Assembly (NCBI GenBank): GCA_001794935.1
Contig: MGLY01000080.1
Location: forward strand, 17,826 to 23,716
Source: Chlamydiae bacterium RIFCSPHIGHO2_12_FULL_49_9
GTDB lineage: Bacteria > Chlamydiota > Chlamydiia > Chlamydiales > SM23-39
DNA length: 5,891 nt
Direction: 5' to 3'
Shown here: positions 1-5,451 of the stretch, one piece after another
Layout of the letters: each line of letters opens with the position of its first letter
How positions within the stretch are numbered: the stretch's first letter is position 1
The notes under the pieces: generated by a model
What the model saw: the letters and a program-made list of their open reading frames with translations, nothing else
Told to the model about the DNA's origin: nothing
Database searches by the model: none
Position numbers and translations under genes: made by a program

Positions 1-886
1 TGTCGTTTCCGATTTTCATTAAAGCGCAAGCCGTCGTTTTTAAAGCGCCACTTGCAAACACAATCTCATCGTGCGCAGATAAAGCGGCAAATTTATTCGG
101 ATGGGAGCGAAAGGGAAGACGCGTCATTTTTGCAATTTCTCTAGCAACCGCCTCGCCAAATCCCCTTGGGGCATTCAACCCCGTGCCGACAGCCGTTCCG
201 CCGATTGCCAGGTCGTATAGCCCATCGAGCGCCGCCTCAATCCGCCCTATGTTTCTCCCAACGAGGGAAACATATCCGGAAAACTCTTCGCCTAAAGTAA
301 GCGGGGTCGCATCTTGTAAATGGGTTCTCCCGATCTTGACAATCTTCGAAAATGCCCTCGTCTTTTCTTCAAGCGCTTTTTTCAAACTCCTCAAATTGGG
401 AATTAGCCCCTGGGTCAGCTCCATTGCCGCAGCAATATGCATCGCCGTCGGATACACATCGTTGGATGACTGAGACATATTGACGTGATCGTTCGGATGG
501 ATCGGATCTTTGCTCCCCAGCTTACCTCTTGCGAACTCGATCGCCCGGTTCGCAATGACTTCATTGGCATTCATGTTGCTCTGCGTGCCGCTTCCAGTCT
601 GCCACACGCTTAAGGGAAAGTGGGAGTTGAGCTTCCCCCGAATCACTTCCTCTGCTGCGCGGATAATCAAAGCGGCTTTTTTTCGATCGAGCTTGCCCAT
701 TCGGCAATTGATGATTGCGCAGGCCTTTTTCAAAATCCCAAAAGCTCTAATCAGCTCCGGCGGCTTGACATCCCTCCCAATCGGAAAGTGCTCCAAAGAA
801 CGCTGAGTCTGAGCGCCAAAGTATTTATCCATAGGGACCTCTACTTTCCCCATGCTGTCGCTCTCTGCTCGAAATCCCTTCTTCAT
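1..886 (-). CDS. fumC: Fumarate hydratase class II (fumarase C), 3' end cut by the window edge
   Basis: This enzyme reversibly hydrates fumarate to L-malate in the cytosolic TCA cycle; class II fumarases are iron-independent homotetramers. Seen here are the first 295 residues of a family usually about 460 long. They include the N-terminal GAQTQRSLEHF (24-34), the substrate-binding QTGSGTQSNMNANEV (96-110), the HPND and SQSSNDV segments (130-144), GRTHLQDATPLTLGEEF (186-202) whose His189 matches the catalytic His188 of E. coli FumC, and GGTAVGTGLN (229-238). The signature loop with the catalytic serine (GSSxMPxKxN) would lie beyond the left edge, so integrity of the active site cannot be confirmed. 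ATG at 886 is chosen because the next residues align with the E. coli N-terminus, an in-frame TAG lies five codons upstream, and AGAAGG sits 8 bases before it. The 65-base gap from the peroxiredoxin gene holds a candidate promoter. Fumarase is favoured over the related aspartase and argininosuccinate lyase by overall similarity to FumC. Confidence 0.95.
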   Translation of the reverse strand, partial: MKKGFRAESDSMGKVEVPMDKYFGAQTQRSLEHFPIGRDVKPPELIRAFGILKKACAIINCRMGKLDRKKAALIIRAAEEVIRGKLNSHFPLSVWQTGSGTQSNMNANEVIANRAIEFARGKLGSKDPIHPNDHVNMSQSSNDVYPTAMHIAAAMELTQGLIPNLRSLKKALEEKTRAFSKIVKIGRTHLQDATPLTLGEEFSGYVSLVGRNIGRIEAALDGLYDLAIGGTAVGTGLNAPRGFGEAVAREIAKMTRLPFRSHPNKFAALSAHDEIVFASGALKTTACALMKIGND

Positions 887-905
887 CCCACGACCCTTCT
901 AGCCC

Positions 906-935
906 CATATAGTCGATCGATTCAAGAAGAGTCAA
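906..935 (-). promoter_or_regulatory. Candidate sigma70-type promoter for fumC
   Basis: Read on the minus strand, TTGACT (935-930, five of six consensus bases) and TATATG (911-906, four of six) are separated by 18 bases. Transcription would begin near 899, giving a leader of about 13 bases that still contains the AGAAGG ribosome site. The spacer contains the palindrome TCGATCGA (913-920), which may be chance. No convincing terminator separates fumC from the peroxiredoxin gene: TGCTTAGCA at its stop codon is only a three-pair hairpin followed by GACTTTTTC. Read-through from upstream therefore remains possible. Confidence 0.45.
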
Positions 936-951
936 TCGGAGAAAAAGTCTG

Positions 952-1530
952 CTAAGCAAAGTATTCGACGAGACCCTCTTCAGTCGGTTTCATTGCCTTA
1001 GCTCCCGCTTTCCAATTCGCGGGGCATACTTCGCCGTGCTTTTCGTGGAAGATGAGCGAGTCGACCATCCGAAGGGTTTCATCGACCGATCTGCCAAGGG
1101 GAAGATCGTTGACAACCTGATGGCGGATCACGCCATTCCGATCGATGAGGAAAAGGCCGCGATAGGCAATTCCATCCTCTTCTTTGAGAACGTCAAAAAA
1201 GCGGGCAATCGATTTGTGAATATCGGAGACGATCGGATAGCTTACGCCCTGAATGCCCCCTTTCGACTTGGGAACATTTAGCCAGGCAGCGTGAGAAAAC
1301 CAGCTGTCGATCGAGCAGCCAATGACTTGCGTGCCCCTTTTTTCAAACTCTTTGAGCTTGTCTTGAAACGCGTGGAGCTCTGTCGGACAGACAAAAGTAA
1401 AATCGAGCGGGTAGAAAAAAAAGACCACATACTTTCCGAGATAATCGGAAAGAGAAAAGTCGTCGTAGATTTTATCTTTAATAACCGCTTTTGCCCGAAA
1501 TTCCGGGGCTTTTTTCCCAACTAATGACAT
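952..1530 (-). CDS. ahpC: Typical 2-Cys peroxiredoxin (AhpC/TSA family)
   Basis: A cytosolic thiol peroxidase of 192 residues that reduces hydrogen peroxide, organic hydroperoxides and probably peroxynitrite, recycled by a thioredoxin- or AhpF-type reductase not seen here. The thioredoxin-fold core carries YPLDFTFVCPTE (40-51) with Thr45 and the peroxidatic Cys48. Arg124 in AYRGLFLID completes the usual active site, and the resolving Cys169 lies in EVCPAN, so the protein should form intersubunit disulfide dimers. Cys72 (IGCSID) is an extra, non-catalytic cysteine. The tail ends in EYFA. As I remember it, the chlamydial AhpC (CT603 type) is similar throughout, including VCPANW. The reading frame is open further upstream to an ATG at 1611, but that extension overlaps the MBL gene and has no family similarity; ATG at 1530 starts at MSLVGKKAPEF, matches the family, and has AGG 7 bases ahead. 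It follows the MBL hydrolase gene by 16 bases and is probably cotranscribed with it. A T8 run encodes Phe37-39. Confidence 0.93.
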   Translation of the reverse strand: MSLVGKKAPEFRAKAVIKDKIYDDFSLSDYLGKYVVFFFYPLDFTFVCPTELHAFQDKLKEFEKRGTQVIGCSIDSWFSHAAWLNVPKSKGGIQGVSYPIVSDIHKSIARFFDVLKEEDGIAYRGLFLIDRNGVIRHQVVNDLPLGRSVDETLRMVDSLIFHEKHGEVCPANWKAGAKAMKPTEEGLVEYFA

Positions 1531-1546
1531 GGCCTTACCTATTGTT

Positions 1547-2164
1547 TTAATTCTGAAAAAATCTGTTCTCATCGCCAATCGTCGTGTCATCGCCGTGACC
1601 GGGGACAACATGGGTATCTGGAGGCAATTCAGAGAGCCTTCTCAAACTCTCTCGCATCTTTCCGGGCTCGGCCGTTGGAAGCTGTAAATTTCCGATCGTC
1701 CCTTTAAAGAGCGTGTCGCCCGAGATGAGGAGCTTCTCGCTTTCGATATAAAAACAAACGGCTCCCGGCGAGTGGCCCGGCGTATGGATCACTTTGAGCT
1801 TGAGATGCCCTATCTCGACTACATCTCCATCTTGAAGAAAATGATCCGGAACGGCCGATTTAATCGGGAAAAAAAGAGGGATGCCGTCTGAGCCGGGATG
1901 CTCCACGTTTTGAGCGTCGAGCGGATGAACATAAATCGGGGCATGCGTCTTGTTTTTTAACACATGGAGATCGGCGATGTGATCCCAATGGGAGTGGGTC
2001 AAAAGGATCTTTTCTATCGAGACTCCGCCCTCCGATGCTTTTTCTAAAATGGGATCCGTCGATCCCAAAGAGGGATCGATCACAGCCGCTTTTTTTGTTT
2101 CTGAACAGCCGATTAAAATCGCGTTCGTGTCAAAAGGTCCAGAGGGGAATTTGTAAAAAAACAT
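1547..2164 (-). CDS. Single-domain MBL-fold hydrolase, glyoxalase-II-like (YcbL type)
   Basis: A 205-residue metallo-beta-lactamase-fold enzyme expected to bind two metal ions. All ligand motifs are visible: THSHWDH (56-62; His57, His59, Asp61, His62), TPGHSPG (His131), SGDTLF (Asp150) and PGHGDDTTI (His190). The length and lack of the C-terminal helical domain of classical glyoxalase II (about 250 residues) place it with the short YcbL-like proteins, which may hydrolyse S-lactoylglutathione or other thioesters; substrate cannot be read from sequence. The segment after the Asp ligand reads GTIGN rather than the more usual G-x-GR, so residue 159 is Asn. The frame continues upstream to an ATG at 2233, but those 23 codons are the tRNA gene read as protein; ATG at 2164 gives the normal N-terminus (FPSGPFDTNAILI). 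No Shine-Dalgarno sequence is visible: only 10 A/T-rich bases separate the tRNA 3' end from the start, which is followed by T7. The peroxiredoxin gene follows after 16 bases, suggesting a shared transcript and a detoxification role. Confidence 0.88.
   Translation of the reverse strand: MFFYKFPSGPFDTNAILIGCSETKKAAVIDPSLGSTDPILEKASEGGVSIEKILLTHSHWDHIADLHVLKNKTHAPIYVHPLDAQNVEHPGSDGIPLFFPIKSAVPDHFLQDGDVVEIGHLKLKVIHTPGHSPGAVCFYIESEKLLISGDTLFKGTIGNLQLPTAEPGKMRESLRRLSELPPDTHVVPGHGDDTTIGDENRFFQN
2051..2079. repeat. Two mutually exclusive inverted repeats inside the MBL gene
   Basis: GGGATC (2051-2056) can pair with GATCCC (2061-2066) across a 4-base loop. Alternatively TCGATCCC (2059-2066) pairs perfectly over eight bases with GGGATCGA (2072-2079) across a 5-base loop. 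The shared middle arm means only one hairpin can form at a time. They fall in codons 29-38 (IDPSLGSTDP). GATC-containing words are frequent across the whole window, so this may simply reflect codon choice. Confidence 0.4.
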
Positions 2165-2174
2165 ATTCAAAGTT

Positions 2175-2248
2175 TGCACTGGAGAGGATTCGAACCTCTG
2201 ACCCCCTGGTTCGTAGCCAGGTACTCTATCCAACTGAGCTACCAGTGC
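2175..2248 (-). tRNA. tRNA-Arg, anticodon ACG
   Basis: A complete 74-base cloverleaf can be drawn on the minus strand. The acceptor stem GCACTGG pairs perfectly with CCAGTGC, followed by discriminator A. The D arm is GCTC-AGTTGGATA-GAGT. The anticodon stem CCTGG/CCAGG encloses loop CTACGAA, giving anticodon ACG. The variable loop has five bases, and the T arm AGAGG/CCTCT carries the standard TTCGAAT loop. In bacteria A34 of this tRNA is converted to inosine by TadA, allowing it to read CGU, CGC and CGA. The 3' CCA is not encoded (AAC follows the discriminator), so a CCA-adding enzyme is needed. The gene lies 35 bases after the glycosyltransferase stop and 10 bases before the MBL hydrolase start, all in the same direction, so it is probably cut from a longer transcript. 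No good promoter or terminator is visible in either gap. Confidence 0.97.
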
Positions 2249-2283
2249 CCTGCATAGAGCCCCTATCTTCTCCCAGAGGATCT

Positions 2284-3216
2284 CTAAAAATCAAGACCTT
2301 TGTCGAAGGGGCAGCGGATGCGGCTCCAAAAACCATTTTTCTTCGCCCTGACAAGCCCTAAAAGCTCTTTTCGGGTGAGCCTTTTGACATTTGCCTTGCC
2401 CCTAGACTCAAAGCGGGGCTCCTCAAAGCTGATTTGAAAGCGGGGGGACACGCTTCTGTACTGATACCCGTGGACAAAATCAGTCCCGGAAAAAGGCCTT
2501 TCAAATTCTTTTTTGACAAGGGCTACCCAGTCTCTATCTTTTTTGTGACCCCAAGCGCTCACCTTCGCAAGCATTTCCTCCTGCGTTCTCACCCAGCTGT
2601 AGTGATGGAACATCGGCTCCCCGTCAATGCCAGCCACCCTTCTTCTTTTGGGCCCCGGCAAAAGATCGAAAATCGCGTCCCGCTCTTCTTCCTTCAAAAG
2701 CAAGTTGGGATCGATCGCTCTTTTTTGCGCCAAAACAACCGAATCTTCCCATTTGAGCGCCTGATTGGAGGGCTCTCTAAAATACCAATAGTTGGCCATC
2801 TTCAATACGGTGTGATGCTGATAGTCGCTGCAATCGAGCCACTCAGCCACTTTTCCCCCTTCCGGCACTTCATCGGCGTCTAAAAAAAGAACCGACTCAA
2901 TCCCGTCTTGTAAAAAAGTGAAACCGGCGAGTCTCGAAAAGCTGTGCCAAAAGTGGGCCGGGTTGACGCACTTCCAGATCCTTTTCGGAATCTGATCGGG
3001 TATGAATGGATATTCGACAAAAAGGCATTTGGGAAAAGCGGCGTAGATCTCTTCTAAAAGAGCTCGATTCTCAGCCCTTCCGTCGAAGAAGTGATCGCAG
3101 ACAGGAACGATGATCTGCCTGGCGAACTTCTCCGTCTCTTCAAGACAAGCCTTCAAAAACCGGCTCTCATTTGAGCAGAAATTGACAATCGCTCCGATGG
3201 GGTGAGTGTGAGCCAT
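2284..3216 (-). CDS. Glycosyltransferase-like protein (GT-A-type, substrate unknown)
   Basis: A 310-residue protein without signal peptide or membrane segment. The N-terminal half looks like a nucleotide-sugar transferase fold: a hydrophobic first strand IGAIVNFCSNES (7-18) followed by a helix, then a strand VLFLDADEVPEG (109-120) whose Asp113-x-Asp115 matches the metal- and sugar-nucleotide-binding DxD motif, with the acidic Glu116 often seen in family 2 and family 17-like enzymes. The C-terminal half has aromatic-rich stretches (NYWYFREP 142-149; FHHYSWVRT 203-211; WGHKKDRDW 222-230; DFVHGYQY 246-253) and a basic tail. I cannot name the exact family, donor or acceptor; surface glycan or lipopolysaccharide work is only a guess. 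ATG at 3216 is the sole sensible start, since an in-frame TAG lies upstream and the next Met is at 140. It has no Shine-Dalgarno site, and a terminator-like hairpin abuts it. It begins 61 bases after the uvrD stop and ends 35 bases before the tRNA. Confidence 0.6.
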   Translation of the reverse strand: MAHTHPIGAIVNFCSNESRFLKACLEETEKFARQIIVPVCDHFFDGRAENRALLEEIYAAFPKCLFVEYPFIPDQIPKRIWKCVNPAHFWHSFSRLAGFTFLQDGIESVLFLDADEVPEGGKVAEWLDCSDYQHHTVLKMANYWYFREPSNQALKWEDSVVLAQKRAIDPNLLLKEEERDAIFDLLPGPKRRRVAGIDGEPMFHHYSWVRTQEEMLAKVSAWGHKKDRDWVALVKKEFERPFSGTDFVHGYQYRSVSPRFQISFEEPRFESRGKANVKRLTRKELLGLVRAKKNGFWSRIRCPFDKGLDF

Positions 3217-3246
3217 AAAAGATCGGGGGTGAGACGGTCCCAGATC
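3217..3246 (-). other. Terminator-like hairpin with T4 tract just before the glycosyltransferase ATG
   Basis: On the minus strand GATC-T-GGG (3246-3239) can pair with CCC-C-GATC (3228-3221), a stem of seven pairs with one T/C mismatch and a loop of about ten bases, followed immediately by TTTT and then ATG at 3216. It could be a weak rho-independent terminator of uvrD, or a structure that limits ribosome access to the glycosyltransferase start. The stem is imperfect and the T tract short, so a chance match is quite possible. Confidence 0.35.
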
Positions 3247-3277
3247 CTATCAGGTTTGAGAAATTTCCGCCTACTCT

Positions 3278-5377
3278 TTAAGGACTCTGAAGCTTGGCGT
3301 ATTTTGCAGCCAGCGTACGGGTGGTTCCTGAATGGGGAAAAAGAACTTCATAGGTGAGGCCGAATGAGCCTTGATAAGCCTTTTGAATCACTCCCGTGCC
3401 AAATTCTTTGTGCACAACCTCATCGCCCGGCATGAAACCCTCTGCATGGGGCTCTTCCTCCACCTCCACTTTTCGAAGGCTCGATGAGGAGAGGCTTTGC
3501 AAATACTGGGTGGGGATCTCTTTTAAAAAACGGGACGGCCTCATCATTCGGGCCGATCCCCACATATAGCGATAGATCGTGGAGCAAAGATAGAGGTGTC
3601 TTTTTGCGCGAGTCATTCCGACATAGCAAAGGCGCCGCTCCTCTTCGATTGCTTGAGGGTCATCCTTCGAGTTGACGTGAGGGAAGAGATCCTCTTCAAG
3701 CCCCACTAAGAAGACGAGCTTGAACTCAAGGCCTTTGCTGTTGTGCAAAGTCATGAGTTTGATGGAGGGGCCCTGCTCTCGGTTTTCCTGATTCGTGCGG
3801 AGAGAGAGCTCTTCCAAGAAGTGATTGAGGGAAGGCGCCATCTGCTCCTCTTCCCATTCCGCCGCTTTGCCAATGAGCTCATCGACGTTCTCTTTCCGAT
3901 CTTGAAACGATTCGGGATCTTCTTGCAAATAGCTCAAATAGCGCGTCTCGGAGACGACTTCGCTAATCAATTCATGGAGATTCAAACCGGGCCTTTTGTT
4001 TCGAAGAGATCGAACCACATGAATGTAGTCTTTAAGACCTTCCCTTTGCCTATTTCCAAGCTTCACCCCATTCATCTCGCCTCGAGACGCCAATTCCTCG
4101 CAAAACGAGAAAATAGGAGAGCCTTGCGCCGCCTCCACAATCTTCTCAATGGTGGCGGCCCCAAGGCCCCTTTTAGGAATGTGAATCGTCCTCAAAAAAG
4201 AGATCAAATCTGTATTCGAAACGATCATCTTCAAAAAAGAGAGAATGTCTTTGATCTCTTTTCTCTGATAAAAGGAGAGCCCCCCAATAATCGAATAAGC
4301 AATCCTCCTCGACAAAAGGGCATCCTCAAATGTTCTCGACTGGGCATTTGTCCGATAAAAGACCGCAATCTCATTTAAAGAGATGTGATCGTCCGCCACA
4401 TGCTTGAAGATTTTATGAGCGACAAATTCGGCCTCCTCTCTCTCATTTTGACCGACATAGGCTCCAATCTTTGAACCTTCCCCAAGTGCGCTCCAAAGCT
4501 TTTTGTCATATCGATTGGCGTTGTGGCAAATGAGGGCATTTGCCGCCTGCAAAATGCAGTTGGTGCTCCGATAATTTTGATCGAGAGTCACGACCTTCGC
4601 GCCGGGAAAATCGCTCTCAAAGTTCAAGATGTTCTGGTAGCGGGCGCCGCGCCAAGAGTAAATCGACTGATCGGGATCGCCGACGGCAAAGATGTTTTTA
4701 TGTCTATCTACGAGCGTTTTAGCAATTGTGTATTGAGCGAGGTTCGTGTCCTGGTATTCATCGATGAGGACAAAGAGCCATCGATTTTGATATTCGTTGC
4801 GCGCCCTTTCGCTCTCTTTAAAAAGGCGCACCGTCAAATAAAGCAGATCGTCAAAATCAAGCGCGTTGCACTCTTTAAGCTTGTTTTGATAGAGCGGATA
4901 CACTTGAGCAAAAAGAGGATCGTCTTTCACCTCTTCAGGGCCTACAAGATCATTTTTCGCAGAGGAGATCTGATGCCGAATTTGCTTTAAGATCCCCTTT
5001 TCTTCAGAGAGCTGAAGTTGATTTAGACACCCCTTCAAAAGTTTTTCGCTGTCCTCTTCATCGTATATCGTAAAGTCGTTCTTGTAGCCGAGCTCATGGA
5101 TGGACTCGCGAAGAATCCTCGCGCCTAAACTGTGAAATGTGCAAGCGAGCGCCTGGACATTTTTTAACGTCCGAATTCTCGTGCGCATCTCATCAGCCGC
5201 TTTATTTGTGAATGTGACAGCCAGGATATCTGAAGGGAGAATCCCCAAATCGATCAATCTCGCTATTCTATGCGTTACGACCCGCGTCTTGCCCGAGCCA
5301 GCTCCGGCCAAAACTAGAAGAGGCCCTTCAACATGCTCGACCGCAGATTGTTGCGCAGGATTTAGTGCATTGCTCAT
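3278..5377 (-). CDS. uvrD: UvrD/PcrA-family superfamily 1 DNA helicase
   Basis: An ATP-driven 3'-to-5' DNA helicase of 699 residues, near the usual length for E. coli UvrD (720) and Bacillus PcrA, expected in nucleotide-excision and replication-linked repair. All SF1A motifs are present in order: Q motif LNPAQQ (5-10), Walker A GAGSGKT (25-31), Ia VTFTNKAADEM (54-64), Ib TFHSL (80-84), Walker B DEYQDT (206-211), III VGDPDQSIYSWRGA (232-245), IV LDQNYRST (265-272), the conserved GGLSFYQRKEIKD (365-377), V TLHNSKGLEF (543-552) and VI EERRLCYVGMTRAK (579-592). The C-terminus (651-696, GDEVVHKEFGTG to AAKYAKL) matches the Tudor-like RNA-polymerase-contacting domain of PcrA/UvrD, which separates it from Rep and RecB. 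ATG at 5377 puts the Q motif at the expected distance; its Shine-Dalgarno site is weak. It is divergent from the unknown gene at 5452 and probably the first gene of the minus-strand series. Confidence 0.96.
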   Translation of the reverse strand: MSNALNPAQQSAVEHVEGPLLVLAGAGSGKTRVVTHRIARLIDLGILPSDILAVTFTNKAADEMRTRIRTLKNVQALACTFHSLGARILRESIHELGYKNDFTIYDEEDSEKLLKGCLNQLQLSEEKGILKQIRHQISSAKNDLVGPEEVKDDPLFAQVYPLYQNKLKECNALDFDDLLYLTVRLFKESERARNEYQNRWLFVLIDEYQDTNLAQYTIAKTLVDRHKNIFAVGDPDQSIYSWRGARYQNILNFESDFPGAKVVTLDQNYRSTNCILQAANALICHNANRYDKKLWSALGEGSKIGAYVGQNEREEAEFVAHKIFKHVADDHISLNEIAVFYRTNAQSRTFEDALLSRRIAYSIIGGLSFYQRKEIKDILSFLKMIVSNTDLISFLRTIHIPKRGLGAATIEKIVEAAQGSPIFSFCEELASRGEMNGVKLGNRQREGLKDYIHVVRSLRNKRPGLNLHELISEVVSETRYLSYLQEDPESFQDRKENVDELIGKAAEWEEEQMAPSLNHFLEELSLRTNQENREQGPSIKLMTLHNSKGLEFKLVFLVGLEEDLFPHVNSKDDPQAIEEERRLCYVGMTRAKRHLYLCSTIYRYMWGSARMMRPSRFLKEIPTQYLQSLSSSSLRKVEVEEEPHAEGFMPGDEVVHKEFGTGVIQKAYQGSFGLTYEVLFPHSGTTRTLAAKYAKLQSP

Positions 5378-5397
5378 AGAAATGTCTTGATCGATAA

Positions 5398-5427
5398 TTT
5401 ACAAAAGTTTATTTGAATCTTAATAAT
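5398..5427 (+). promoter_or_regulatory. Candidate sigma70-type promoter for the divergent unknown gene
   Basis: TTTACA (5398-5403, five of six consensus bases) and AATAAT (5422-5427, five of six) are separated by 18 bases. Transcription would start around 5433-5435, leaving a leader of under 20 bases that contains AAGGAGA. The whole 74-base gap to uvrD is A/T-rich. For uvrD in the other direction I see only weak matches (for example TTAAGA, 18 bases, AATTAT), so its promoter is unclear; the two promoters would overlap. Confidence 0.5.
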
Positions 5428-5451
5428 TGGCCAGCTTTACAAGGAGACAGC

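Noticed and set aside
183..955. Several short plus-strand open frames opposite fumC
   Set aside because: The minus strand encodes an unmistakable fumarase throughout 1-886, and the short frames have no motifs of their own.
1531..1611. A 27-residue N-terminal extension of the peroxiredoxin
   Set aside because: It would overlap the end of the MBL gene, matches nothing in the family, and the ATG at 1530 has a suitable ribosome site and begins with the conserved SLVGKKAPEF.
2165..2233. A 23-residue N-terminal extension of the MBL hydrolase
   Set aside because: These codons are the body of the tRNA-Arg gene read as protein; the family N-terminus begins at ATG 2164.
2249..2294. A possible promoter for the tRNA starting with TTGATT (2294-2289, minus strand)
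   Set aside because: No acceptable -10 box lies 16-18 bases downstream; the nearest A/T-rich words are poorly matched or badly spaced.
2434..2883. A 149-codon open frame on the plus strand opposite the glycosyltransferase-like gene
   Set aside because: No start signals or recognisable motifs. The minus-strand frame fills the space between neighbours and carries the DxD motif, so it is the better gene.
3743..4378. A 211-codon open frame on the plus strand opposite uvrD
   Set aside because: It lies wholly inside the strongly conserved helicase gene on the other strand, has no ribosome site or family resemblance, and its composition follows from the codon use of uvrD.
4523..4990. A 155-codon open frame on the plus strand opposite uvrD
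   Set aside because: Same situation: it mirrors helicase codons around the Walker B and motif III region and shows no independent coding signal.
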